DNA of 64,000 nucleotides from Anagrus nilaparvatae (Eukaryota; Arthropoda; Insecta; Hymenoptera; Mymaridae): assembly GCA_022575985.1 (NCBI GenBank), contig JAKSXM010000007.1, positions 69,935,001-69,999,000 of the forward strand, written 5' to 3'. Numbering within the stretch: the stretch's first letter is position 1; the number at the start of each line of letters is the position of its first letter. Shown piece by piece: positions 23,139-35,500 of the stretch. Both the position numbers and the translations under genes were made by a program. The notes beneath the pieces are model-generated. The model was given only the letters and a program-made list of their open reading frames with translations, ran no database searches and was not told the origin of the DNA.

Positions 23139-24270
23139 TTAAATTATTATTATTATTCATGTTATCAATATTGTATGAAAAAAAGGTGGATGATCGGTTT
23201 TTATTAGACGACCTTTTTTTTTGCATTATTATGATTGTTAATGTATAATAGTTAACTATAGTATGGTAATATATTATGTGGGTAGAAAGAAAAAGATCAA
23301 TCTATGATAGTATAGATGGAGAAAATTGTGGAAAATGCTTAGATAATGTTAATGGGGGAAAAATAAGACGTTTAGTAAAGAAAACTTTTTTTTTGTGGGA
23401 TTACCACAAATTTCTCGAAAATTTGAATCTTTTATTATTATTGGCAAAAAAATGGTAATTAACCATAAAAATTATGATCCCAATAAAATTGTATATGAGA
23501 TTATCATGCAAAAAATTTTGTATTTTTCAAATCTCTGGGAAAAAAATTTTCATTACCTATAAGATTTCTAAATTATGAGATATTAATACCTCTTCTGAAT
23601 TCTAAAAAAATACATATGCTCTTATCGTGTTAACTTTGTTGACAAAAAGAATCCAAAATTTGCAATAGCAAAAATACCCAGATACTGCTACATAAATTTC
23701 GGTAGTGATAGCAGAAATTTCTTTTTCCCTAAACTTATTACTAATAGTATAATTTGCACCTTTTTGATGATTAAAAGTAATATTTTTTCTGCATATAAGC
23801 AAAAATCAAATTTTTAAAAATTTGGTTTGATATGCAATACCGACCCATATATAAAAGTCATTGTATATTGATGTAAAATAATTTTTGATCAATGTATTTT
23901 CTTTAAACTTAGAAAATATGATAAAAACAACACATGTTTGTGGTAAAAGTTTTAAATTAATAAATTAGTTAAACTTACATTACAAATTAAATTTATTATA
24001 CTTATTTCTAAAAATACATAATTCAAGAAAAATAAATACCAAAAATTTCCTTTCGTATTAAAAAAATACACAAAAATAGTCACGCAAACTTTTTAACTTT
24101 ATGTATTATACTTATTATCTACCTAAAAAATAGGAAATAAAAATAAATATTATTTCAAGGGTATGCCTAAAATTTAATTGATTTTTAAGTAAAACAAAAA
24201 TTTTTTTAATATTAACAGGTGAGACAATTAATTTTGGGTACAAAATAAATACTTTTTTGCCAGCTGGATC
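23139..24270. other. Non-coding stretch, possible first intron of the downstream gene
   Basis: A 60-codon frame at 23276-23458 has no recognisable content. A hairpin of AAAAAAAGGT against ACCTTTTTTT lies at about 23175-23220. TTTTTTGCCAG at 24253-24263 is a good acceptor just before the ATG at 24271. Confidence 0.4.
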
Positions 24271-27200
24271 ATGGCAGAAAGTAGAAAATCTAGTATTGAC
24301 AATCAAACGGACCTTAACGAATGCCTTGCCAGTTGGTTAACGTATCTTCAGGTAAAAAGAAACTAATTTATCCAAAATAGCCAACAATTAATTTTAAACA
24401 ATTTGAATTATATTCTCAGCTAATTTTATATAATTTTTTATTGATTTATAGATGTTAAATGGCTTATGTTCGGCTGGTACGAAATTAGCAATGTCTCTAA
24501 GAGCACTTTTATCAGTTCATGATACAATGGCACAATGTAGATTAACTGCTCAATGCCTAGCTGGCTGGGAAGAGCTAACAAGAGCAACAAATGTAGCTAG
24601 TAATACGGTTAAAAAACACGTTGTTAGTGCTATTAAAGATTACGAAATTCTTGATAATTCTATCGAAAAACATGTAAGCTTATTTATTTGATTTTTAAAA
24701 CCAAAATTTTATGAGTTATTCCATATAAGAAGTCACACGATCGTCAGAACAATTCCCTCGATTTTTCAGATATGAACTCTCTCAAATTTTTAACCCTCTA
24801 GGTATAAATCTGCCAAATTTAAAGCAAAATTACGTTTTCTGGGAATTTTCAATTTTTAATGAAATTTTTTAGTAATCTATTAACGAATCCAGTTAAAAGT
24901 GCAATAAATTATAAAAGTTCTCGTTGAATTCGAATTTGACATTGGTTTCTCAAAATAGCCTCTATATATGGCTGTATCAACTCTTTTTGGCCCAAATCTC
25001 AAAAATCTAAATATTTTAAATTCTACATCCCTTAAAAAATTTAAAGTTGTTCGAGAGGCTCGCTTACGATATCCTAGATATTATAAATAATTGTTTATAA
25101 TATCTAGATTCTAGATTAATCTCCTTGTGGTTGAATACAAGGCTCAGTAAGTTAAACGCATTTTAGCGGCTCCATAAAAAATTATTTCCCGTAAATTTTA
25201 AATTTTCCGCCTAATCATGTGAATAAATGAAAATCTGACAAAAAATTTAGACTCAGTGGGAAATTTTATACAAGTTTACTAATTTACGTTTTTTTTTTGA
25301 AGAATAAGTGTAAAACTAGCCAAATTTTAGAATTAAAAATTCTAATTTAGCCGGCTAAAAAGTTGAGGGAGTTCATATTTCTGTGAGCCCAATCGGAGCA
25401 TTTGTTCTGGGAATCGTGTGACTCCATATATTATATGGAATGACTTTTATACTAATTACTTTAAAAAAAAATGAATTTTTATAATGAATTATTTGCTCAA
25501 ATCTTCACTGTAAAAGTTTCTACAAAGATACTTTTATAGTGTCTCCATATCAACTAAAAACCCTTTCTGAAATAATTATTGTTCACAATGCATAACAATA
25601 TGCATAAAAACAAAACAATGTAACATTTTATTATATTCAAGTATATAAAAAAAATTTTTAATTGTTATAATTTTATATATTTACAGGATATCCTTCGGGA
25701 CAATTTACTAACCTTCATAAATCTTCAATATCAATTTTGTGTTGCATGTTGCAAATGTTTAGGTATGAATTAAGGAAACAATATATGCATATATAACTTT
25801 AGTATAAATGTCACTATGAATTTAATTTCAAGGATTTTAAATTATATGCATATGCATAAAAAATGTGTATATATATTTAAATAATCTTTATTGTAATCCA
25901 AAGAATTATTATTATTATAAATTTTCGATTAATTTTATTTTTAAAAAATATTTTAATTTTTTGAATTTCTTGTAACTATAGGTAGTATGGCAGAATGTTC
26001 TTGCTCACAGGATAGTAGCGAATGTGATATTTTGGCACTTCAACAATGTTTTGAAAGATTATACAGTTCACCTACACCAGCTTCAGCATCACCTGGTAAT
26101 CATCAACAATCACAACATAATAGTCATAGGTCACCTTTACCATACTATCTTTTTCCTCTGCAGGTTTGTTTTATTTATAATTAATTCAGATTATATTTTT
26201 CTTAATATTTTTAATTACTCAGGTACAGAGGAGATGGTCAGAAACAGCTGCAGCTGATATGTTTGAAAATGGTGGTGAATCTGGTGAAAAAACACTTAGA
26301 AGATGGTCGATGCCATGGGACTGCCGGCATGTAAATGAGTGGCCTAGGCAAGAAACTCGTTCGCGTCTTAAGGTACCGTTTCAGGACCACAGTAGATCTG
26401 AAACTCCAGATTCTCTCTGGAAAACCACCATGGCTAGTCAAGATGGATTGCGCGAAGCTATTCAACTTTTATCATGTAAACCAGGTACGTAAAAGACCTT
26501 AATAATTTATTCTTACTGTACTAAATAAAATTCGTCAATTTAAAACTTATTTTTCAAAATTCGAGTTTTCATTTTACGGACCCACCAACTCAATTGAATT
26601 TTTGCAACTAATAAACCCTGATAAATTTAATACCTAAAATATTTAATAAATATACTTTACAATGCATATTATAAATGCTAACGCGTATTATATAGAGCTT
26701 TGTAAAATGCAGTACAAAATAAAATGAAAAATTTCAAAAGAATTTGACAATAATTAAAATTTTAAGCTGCTTTTAGAAACAAAAAAATGAAATTCTTTAT
26801 AAAAGTTAATTTAAAAAATATGCAAAATAGCGAAAAAAATATTTGGAAGACAATAAATAATTATGAAAGCTTCTTAAATTCTGAATTTGGTACCTTAAAA
26901 ATTTTTACATTAATAATAATTAAAAAATATTCCTTCAACAAACGTAAGGATAAAATTTTACTTCAATATTTGAGACTATATAGGTTTTAAAAGTTTACGC
27001 AGAATTAATTAAAAATCTGGGTTAGATGAATTAAAAAATATAGTTAATTAAACACATGCGTTTATTTCAAAACTAAGAATCATTTAAAAAATTCTATATA
27101 TAAAAAAAATAATTTTATTAATTAAAAGCATTGAAAATGTGCAAAATAATAAAAGAAAATTAAATAAGTTGTATAGACGTGAATTAATTAATAAATAAAT

Positions 27201-29290
27201 TTTTATATTTTACAGGGATCAAGATATCAAGCCAACATACGACATATGGGGGTCAGCATGTTCCAGGTGTAACGTTAACTACATGTAGTTATGAGACAAT
27301 CGGATATGATACTTCAATATGGCCAGATTCAAGAGGAATTAATTTACCCAGTTATTGGCCTCATGATTCTCAATCGAGTGATCATTCGGATCATTCTGGT
27401 AAATTGACTTTATTAATATTAATTTTAATTGAATAATAATTTTAAATTAATTTTTTATTTTATTGTAGGGTTAAGGGACAGTGATCACAGCGTTCACAGT
27501 GGGGAGCATAGAGATTCAGGTAATTTTTTGTAAAAATTAATTATAATGTATATTAGACTCTCCTCAAATAATTAATTTATTGTTATTTTTAATGAAAATT
27601 TATAACGTTTAATTAAAAGTTAAATTAATTAAAAATAATAAAAAATGTGAAATATTTTTAAAAAATGTTTTATTGTTTTGTTCAGAACATAGTGTAGGCA
27701 GCGGAAGTTTACATGGTGACAGTAAAGACAGCATACATTCGCATAGTGACTTTAATAATTATCATCGAGAATCTGACCCAGGTAATTAAAAAAAAAGTTT
27801 ATGCAGAGAAATTTGTTATAAATAAAATTTTTTATGTAACGAACACGCAATTATGATTAAAAATAAATCTTTGTAAATCATTTTTTAGGTATTATTGACC
27901 TACCGTCACGAAAAAGTAGTTCTTCGACAGATTCTTGCATCTCAGCTCATAGCCGGTCAGGTTCGGAGAGTGCACAAGGCGCAGGAGTAAGTTTACAATT
28001 ATAGGATTTAGTTTATGTTTTTGATTTAACCAAATTCTCGGGCGAAATTTTTTTTGAAAAAGTGCCAAAATAAAATACCATTCAGCAATCGTATATTATG
28101 CAACTAATGGCCCGAAAAATAAAGAATGGCCAAGATTGAACGTACACTGCGATTTGGGCCGTATTGTATGAGGCATTATTTTTTTTTCCTTCGCAAACAT
28201 TTGGAAATGACTTGAAACGTAAAGAAAATTTAAAAAAAGAACTTTTTCTTTTCTTTTTCCAAAATTTTCTCAAATCTCATCATACCGATATATGCATGTC
28301 TCAAGTAAGCGGAAATTTTTTTTTTTAATTTTCTTTATGTTTCAAGTCATTTGCAATCACTTGACGAGAAAATTCCGCTTGCCGCAAGCGGATTTTTTTT
28401 TCAGTGTACTTAACTTGATCTAAAAACCGAAAAAAAAAAATTTGAAGGAACATCGATGAGACTCGTGTTTTCAGATAGTTTGAAGCTTCAAAAAACCGAA
28501 AAAAATCGTGAACAAAAAATCGACGATAGGTGTCAAAAAGATTTTTGTTTTATGTCAAAAACTGCATTTTTTCGTAACTGAGCTACCCGATTTTTGAAAA
28601 TTTTTATTTTAGGAGTTTTGCCAAGGGTTTTTGACGGTATTTTTCGTTTTTGACAATTTAAAACAAGTTTAAAACTAATACAAACAAGGATATAGCATCG
28701 GTTTTTAACCATATTTTGACATTTATAAGCTAGAAAAGCTGTTTTTATTTTTAGCTTTTTTTCAAATTTTCTTATATTACTGTTATATTACTTTTTCTTG
28801 CATCTTAGGCTGTTTTTAATTTATGTACAAGTTTTGTTACAACTAAGTGCGGATCCAGAGGGGGGGGGGGGGGTGGCAATCGCGAATGATTTTTTTAGAA
28901 TATTAAGTTTTTCGTTCATAGCACCTACTATTTGATATTTTTTGTTTTCCTAAACTCATATTATGTGCATAACAAATCCGAGCAAACAAGACAGGCGGAT
29001 TGGTGGAGGCCCATCTAAGGGCAACTGGTGAGCCGCGTGCCGCCGTTAAATCCAATCGGAAGAGTTATTACCCAGTAAGAAAGTGTTATATTTTGGCTCA
29101 GTTTAAATCATTTATATTATACATTTACACATATTTTAATATCAATAAACTGTTAATTTACATGATTAAATTTTATTTTTTTAAGGAATCATCAGTTAGA
29201 TCAAATTTATACTCAATGTGGAGCGGTGGTGACCTTCCCTTTATTAAATTACCTGAAAGTTCCGAATTTCAAGATAATTCAACAATTTAA
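24271..29290 (+). CDS. Unrecognised protein, 11 exons, helical N-terminus and Ser/His-rich C-terminal half
   Basis: Exons 24271-24351, 24452-24673, 25687-25762, 25982-26163, 26223-26484, 27216-27398, 27469-27519, 27686-27781, 27889-27986, 28991-29074 and 29186-29290 join in frame to 479 residues. Residues 1-140 look all-helical (CLASWLTYLQMLNGLCSAGT, SLRALLSVHDTMAQCRL) and end in a Cys-rich patch (CVACCKCLG, then CSCSQDSSEC). The middle has RRWSMPWDCRHVNEW. Then come repeated Ser/His/Asp stretches (SSDHSDHSG, SDHSVHSG) and RKSSSSTDSCISAHSRSGSE. The last exon ends SMWSGGDLPFIKLPE. The even exon structure and motif-like ends suggest a conserved gene. The helical N-terminus could be BAR/IMD-like, but I cannot show that. 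Exons 6, 7 and 8 start and end in the same phase, so skipping would keep the frame. The acceptor of exon 10 (ACAAG) is weak. Confidence 0.7.
24714..25444. mobile_element. Foldback element in intron 2 of the unknown gene
   Basis: The left end ATTCCATATAAGAAGTCACACGAT-type sequence (24718 on) reappears inverted at the right as ATCGTGTGACTCCATATA then TTATATGGAATGAC (ending near 25443). ATATGAACTC near 24772 pairs with GAGTTCATAT near 25370. The centre is not paired cleanly. There is no coding frame. Confidence 0.65.
27987..28990. repeat. Intron 9 of the unknown gene, filled with repeat scraps and a G14 run
   Basis: TGACTTGAAACGTAAAGAAAATT near 28208 (first 20 bases TGACTTGAAACGTAAAGAAA) is inverted as TTTCTTTATGTTTCAAGTCA near 28331. 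AAAGAATGGCCAAGATTGAA near 28120 resembles phrases near 39550 and 33700. A run of 14 G at 28860-28873 stands out in this AT-rich DNA. The minus-strand frame at 28082-28273 is inside this repeat and is not a gene. Confidence 0.55.
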
Positions 29291-32200
29291 AATAAATGAA
29301 AATTTAATTAGATACTTTAATAATCATATACATATTCTCATAAAAATACACCAAAGAAATTTAAAAAATGTATGCAACATATAAAATATATATCAAATAA
29401 ATTTTTTTATAAAGTTCCTGAAACATAAATTAAAATATACGAATATTATAGGACAATTTTAAAATATACCTGCGACTTTCATGACACTTACTTGTGTGCA
29501 TAAAATAGTAATCCAGCTGCACTGTTCAGAAAAAATTCAGTACAGCTGGTGTGAGAAACAGCTAGCTGGAGCTCTAGCTGGATAAAATAGCACTGCATAA
29601 CATGATTTACTTACCAAAATTTTATGTATTAATGTAGTGAGGGTCTATCAATATAATTATTTTGGTAAATATCTCAATTTGGAAACTCACAATAAAAGAT
29701 TATTAAAATTTTTTAAATTAGCAATCAAAAAATTAAATGTTCTAATTGTTTTTTTAGCTTTTTTGAATTGAAAATAAAATATTTATAACTGTTTGTAAGC
29801 TTATTTTCAATATGTAATTTTTCGAATTCACGAATCTGCGAAATATTTTTAAATTTTCAATTTTTATGCTTTTCATAAAAAATTTACTTACTAATTTTTC
29901 GCAAATAAACAATTTTTTTACTATAATTTGTTATTTCGTTACAAATTGAGATTTTTACCAAAGAAAATAAAAATAAAAATTGAAATATCAAAAATACCCA
30001 ATGCCAATATATAAAATAAATTTTAACTAAAAAGTACCATATAAAATAAAATACCTATATGTAAATGTGCAGAATTTAAAATAAAAATCTGTATATTCCT
30101 TTTTTTATTCTTATTTTATATTATAATTTTCTTTTTTATACAACCAAAAAAATATCATAAATGTATACGTGTAAGCTTATAATAATTATTGTTTTTGATA
30201 AAAAGTGTCTTTATATATAATTAATTAATTATATGTATGAAAAAATAAAGTTTGTTTTTCATTCTTTGTTTTAAAATACGATTGTTTAAGAAGAAAATTT
30301 ATTAATATTATATTTGTTATATAATTTTTATAAAATTTAATTTAATAATTCTATGTATTCGTTAAATGTATTAGAGTATCACCTGAAAACAAAAAGGATG
30401 AAGTATAAAAATTGTTTTAAAAATTAATTTTTGATATTTATTTTATTAATATAAATGTAACGTTGTTGTATATTTATTGAAATCACTCTATATGAATCCA
30501 AAGTAATGTCTGGTGTAAATTGATAAATTGAAAAATTATGTGGACAGATCAATAAATCCTTTAAAAGAAATAAATCTAAATTTAAAAAGATATTAAATGT
30601 ATATTTTTTTTTCCTTTTCCTTATCTTATTTGCTGATTTTCTTAAAAATTTTTAACCAAAAAAGTGTCCAATTTGAAGATGCTAAACTGATATACTAAAT
30701 CATTTTTTTGCAGCCAAGGGACATTGTATTATGTTATTATAACTCATTTATCAGTGACGAAAAAATAAGCTGTTGCTGTGAGATTAAATTCAATTTTTTA
30801 GGATTTTAGAATTTTACAGGTGAGTAAAATTGGATATAATCAGTTATTATACTTGCAATAAAATTTAAAATAAAAATTTATTTTATTACAAAAACAATAA
30901 TCAAATATTAAAAAATATTTATGCAAATACATAATTTTACTTTTATAATAATTAAACTCCACCGTTTATAAAAATACTTTAAATAAAATAAACTATTTAA
31001 AAAAATATAATTTTATAAATTATTTTCAATTGCTAGCCTGGTATTTAAAAGTTGCTTCACTTCTCAATTACAAGATAAATTAGATCCTTTAATATATGGC
31101 CAAGAAAACTTATTTACTTAGGGAATTGGACCAAACCAAAATAATAAAAAAAAAATTACCTTGTCAAAAAAATTGACCATGTTAAGCCCAAAATGTTAAG
31201 GCTGGCTTCAAATTTTGGCTAAAATATGATCATTGTTTTTTAATTTTAATTTTTGCTTTTTATAATCCAATATCCTAATTAAAATAAACCTTAACCTTGT
31301 GAAATTACAACTTTTTTCGTAAATTTGCAAAAAAAATTCGAGAATTTTCGAATTTTTCGATAATATATTAAATTTAGTAAACTTACGATTTTTATCAAAT
31401 ATTTACGAATTTTTCGAAAATATTCTATTTTTTTTGTTAATCTAAGGAAGTTACTTTTTACAGTGTACCTTTTCTTGATTTTTCTTGATTTGATAATTAA
31501 AGCAACTTTTAAAAATAAAAAATTTTGTGCAATGCTCTGTGTAATAAATGATTAACAATTTACTTTAGAAAATTTAAACTAATTATCTCATAATCATCAA
31601 TTTTTAAAAATTAATTATAATTAAATATCTTTTAACTAAATTATTTTGTACTACTCTTATATATATAATATATATTATTTTTTAAATATCTAAATAGGAG
31701 AATATTTTTAATTTTTAAAAAAAGAATTTTATTTACTTTTTTATTTTTTGTATAAATTTTATTTATAAATAAGTATCACAATCATGTGATTTATTCAATA
31801 ATTAATGAATATAATTTTTTGATTCGTCCTATACCAATTGGCGTATAAAGTATTTTTGAAAAATGCATAATTTCTTATACATAAGTATTTTATTAATAAA
31901 ATTGCTTTCTTTTTGTAAAATCTCAAAAAATTGTTATTTAAGCTGCGAAATTTTCAACAGTGCATATGTCATACAAAAAATTAAAAAATGTTCTCAAAAA
32001 TAATTAAATTTTTCTATATTACATTACATTTAAATATAAAATCATATAATTATTAATATTCTGAATTATGTACAAAATAAAATAATTAAACAAAACAAAA
32101 TTTTATCAAAATATAATAAAATTCTTAACTAAATAACTCATAACATATTTTATCTTAAAAAATAATTAAAACTATACGTTAGCTTGGACATTATTTTTAA

Positions 32201-32550
32201 AAAATTTCTTTTTTTTTAATTCGTTGCTTAAATTTCAGCTCCAAGAATCCCAAAAAAATTTTATTGGGAAAATTTCATCTCATTATTTTGGCACTTATCA
32301 TCCAGAAAATTCTTAAAATAAAATCCAAGCTATACTTTACATAAAAAATAGTATAATATACCCTAAATATATTTTCTATACAAAATATTTCTTACTCTAG
32401 AAAATCTATTTAAAAAAAAATCAATTTTACAGATAACAGTCTTGAATATTTAATATAATTAACATAATTATGTATAAAATCTTACATAATTATTTTGGCA
32501 CTTTATAAAAAATCTGGAAGAATTATACATTTATTTTATAAGTTTTGAAG
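29291..32550. other. 3' flank of the unknown gene and of the UNC93-like gene
   Basis: The two genes converge here. It is AT-rich, with several AGCTGG repeats near 29510-29580. A partial transposon copy at 31290-31465 is listed separately. No other gene is supported. Confidence 0.45.
31290..31465. mobile_element. Half copy of the CACTGTAAAAAGTAAC MITE family
   Basis: This stretch matches the right half of the element at 45027-45446 with many shared phrases (ACAACTTTTTTCGTAAAT, TAAATTTAGTAAA, TTCTATTTTTTTTGT) and ends GTTACTTTTTACAGTG followed by TA. The left half is missing. Confidence 0.7.
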
Positions 32551-35500
32551 TTAATCATTGTACTGCAATGCAGTATTTACAGGTAAGGAATCAACTTCAG
32601 GGCATGCAGACATTCTTCTTGATCTTTTATGCCTAATATCAACAAAACAAAATGCTAAAGTACCAATAATTAATGATATAAATAATATAACAATTTGTAC
32701 GTATAAACCTAATTGACTACTATAAACAAAACTAATAGCAGTTGCTAATGATTGTGAAAATTTAAATAGTGCAAATGCTGGTGCACTGTTACTTGAATAA
32801 ATTGTTCCTATTATTGAATAAACTTGGGTATTGAAACATGCATCACCTAAACCTAATGACAAACTACCAGCCATTGCAAGCATTGGTGATGGATTTATTA
32901 ATCCTAAATCGTCTGTGTCCTGAAAAAGAAAAAATTAATTTAATTATAATAACCAGCAAAAATAATGTTTAAAAATTGTTAGGCTAATTTTCTTTTCTGT
33001 TTAAACGATTTTAAATGACTTGAAAATTAAGAAATTGAAAATTAAATAGTAAAATTTTGTTGAATTTTCACAAAAATTAAGTTTAATCTATCCCTACATA
33101 AATTTTAATGCAATTGCAATTATATGCATACTCTAATACATTATCATTGAAAATTTAGATAGTGAAGGTTAAGATAAGGCGATACTCTGTATCTTTATTA
33201 CTTTGAATAATTAAAATAATTTATATTTTCAAGTTCTTTAAAGAAATTTCAAAGTTATTTTCTACATAAAAGTTGAATAAAATTTTATTTATTTAAAAAC
33301 ATAAACACATTAAATTTTATTTAAATAGATTGTAGATTATATGCTTGGTAATAAATCTTGAATAAGTGATTAAAGTATTAAATAAAAAGATTTATTATTA
33401 AAAAAAATTATTAACAAATATTTTTATTTGTTTAAAAATAAGATGTACACTGAAAAAATAAAATCAGGTTGCTGCAACCGGAATTTTTCCGGTTTTAGCA
33501 GCCGAAATTTTTTTTTCTGGTCCCGAAAGCACGAATTTTCTGGAGTCGAGCCATAAATATACTATTTATTTTAAATGGTTTCCAATGACATAAAACCTAT
33601 TGAAACAAATTTTTTTTTCTTTTAAAAAAAAATTTTTTTTTTGTTTTACGGACAAAAAGATCGTATTCCACGGCCGATCAAAACGTGTTTTCTCGCCGCG
33701 GATGCATAAAAATTTTATAATACGACTCTTTTCCATAAAATAATGCCCCAAATCGTAATTCACCTTTCTTGGCTTCGCCTTGAAAAGTAATTTATGTGCG
33801 ATTTGGTCCATTTTTTACTTTTTTGGATACGAACTCTAAATAATATAAAATATTCAAGTCCCGCCATGCCGCATTTTAAATAAGTGGGGCTTTTGAATTT
33901 AAATATTTATATCAATTTTGGGTTAGTTAGATTAGGTAAAATATTAAAAGACTTGATATTTACCGCAAACGGTGCTGAGTTAGGTAAGTTGATAAATGAT
34001 ACAATGAAGGAAAACACATGAATTAGAGCTCCAGCAGCAACAACTGGCCATCCAGAGTATTTTCTAAATTTTGATCCTAATATACCAAATAATGCACCTC
34101 CGATAACTTCGCCAACCCCAACAAAAATGCCTGATAATCCAACAAGACTTTTTCTTTTATCTCCCATTTTTTTAGTAAAACCAACACTTGAGGAATAAAC
34201 ACCAGAAAAAAAAGTTAATACAAGTCCTGTGTAAATGAACGTTAACGTTAACATTAACATTTTTGGAGTAAATAATAATTGAAATGCATCTTTTAAAGCT
34301 TGGAAGGCTGCTGTTAATGGCTCTTCTTTTGGTTGTTCAGGAATTTGTAATTCTTTGTCAGCACTAGAGATACCTTCTTCTGGTCCTAAATTAATTTCTT
34401 GAGGTGTTTTTCTCATTAACATCAATACAAACATACCAATAATTGATACAAAGGTTAAAACTTTAAAAACTACGTTCCTTGTTTCTTCGTCAATTTTTTC
34501 TTCTTTAAATTTAAAATACACAAATAAATTTCCAGTAAACAAAGATAATTGAAATATAGCCCAAAAAACACCAGAATTTCTTGTTATCGTTTCTGAAGAA
34601 CTATTAACGGTTAGATATTGTCCATGTCCTGTCCATGCCAATGCAGCACCAAAACCAAGTATTGCTGATGCTACATAAAGTAGAACAGTATTTGGCCATA
34701 AAAATGTTGCAATGAAGAAAACATAACAACAACATCCTGTAAATATTGAAATTCTTGGCCCTGTTATTGAAATAAACGATGGTGCTAACCAATTACACGT
34801 TGCCAATGCTGCATAAATTATTGCAAGACTGACATAACCATCACCAGTAAAAGTTGGATCATCAGTGTGTATACTCGTTAATACTGTTTTCTGCAAGAAT
34901 AATTAAAAAGTTAATTTTTTTGAAAGAAATATTTAATATTTATTAGAGCACAAAATCATGAGAAAAAAATGTTACAAATGTAATTAATTGACATGATAAA
35001 ACGTATTGATAAGAATTTTATATTTAATTGAAAGAAAAAGAAAATAATTTTCAACTGTTATAATCATAATATTAAAAAGTTAAAGATTAAATAATAATTT
35101 AGTGTTAAAAAATATTTAATAAATAACAACAAAAAAAGTGTTGTTAATAATAATTATTACTTCTTTTGAAACTATGAAATATGTGTTACACAATTACATA
35201 ATTAAAAAAAATAATAAGTATACTATCATTAATTTAAAATGGTATACATAATAAATTAAAAAAATTAAAAAATTTTTAAATTTCTGAAAAAAAGAAACAA
35301 AGAAAATAAGGAGTAGAAAGGTAGAGCAGGATATTTAAAATGACCAAAGTGGAAAATACTAAATGAAAATTTGCAAGGATCTTTGAGAAAAAATGTATAG
35401 GAATAAATTTTTCTTGTTTAAAATTAATCAAGTATTTTTTGGCTATGGATCGTAATATATTAAACCAATAATTTCAGAGTCTTAATCCAAATTTTAAGGA

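Noticed and set aside
33566..33811. 81-codon minus-strand ORF in the UNC93-like intron
   Set aside because: It lies wholly inside a dispersed repeat and has no recognisable content.
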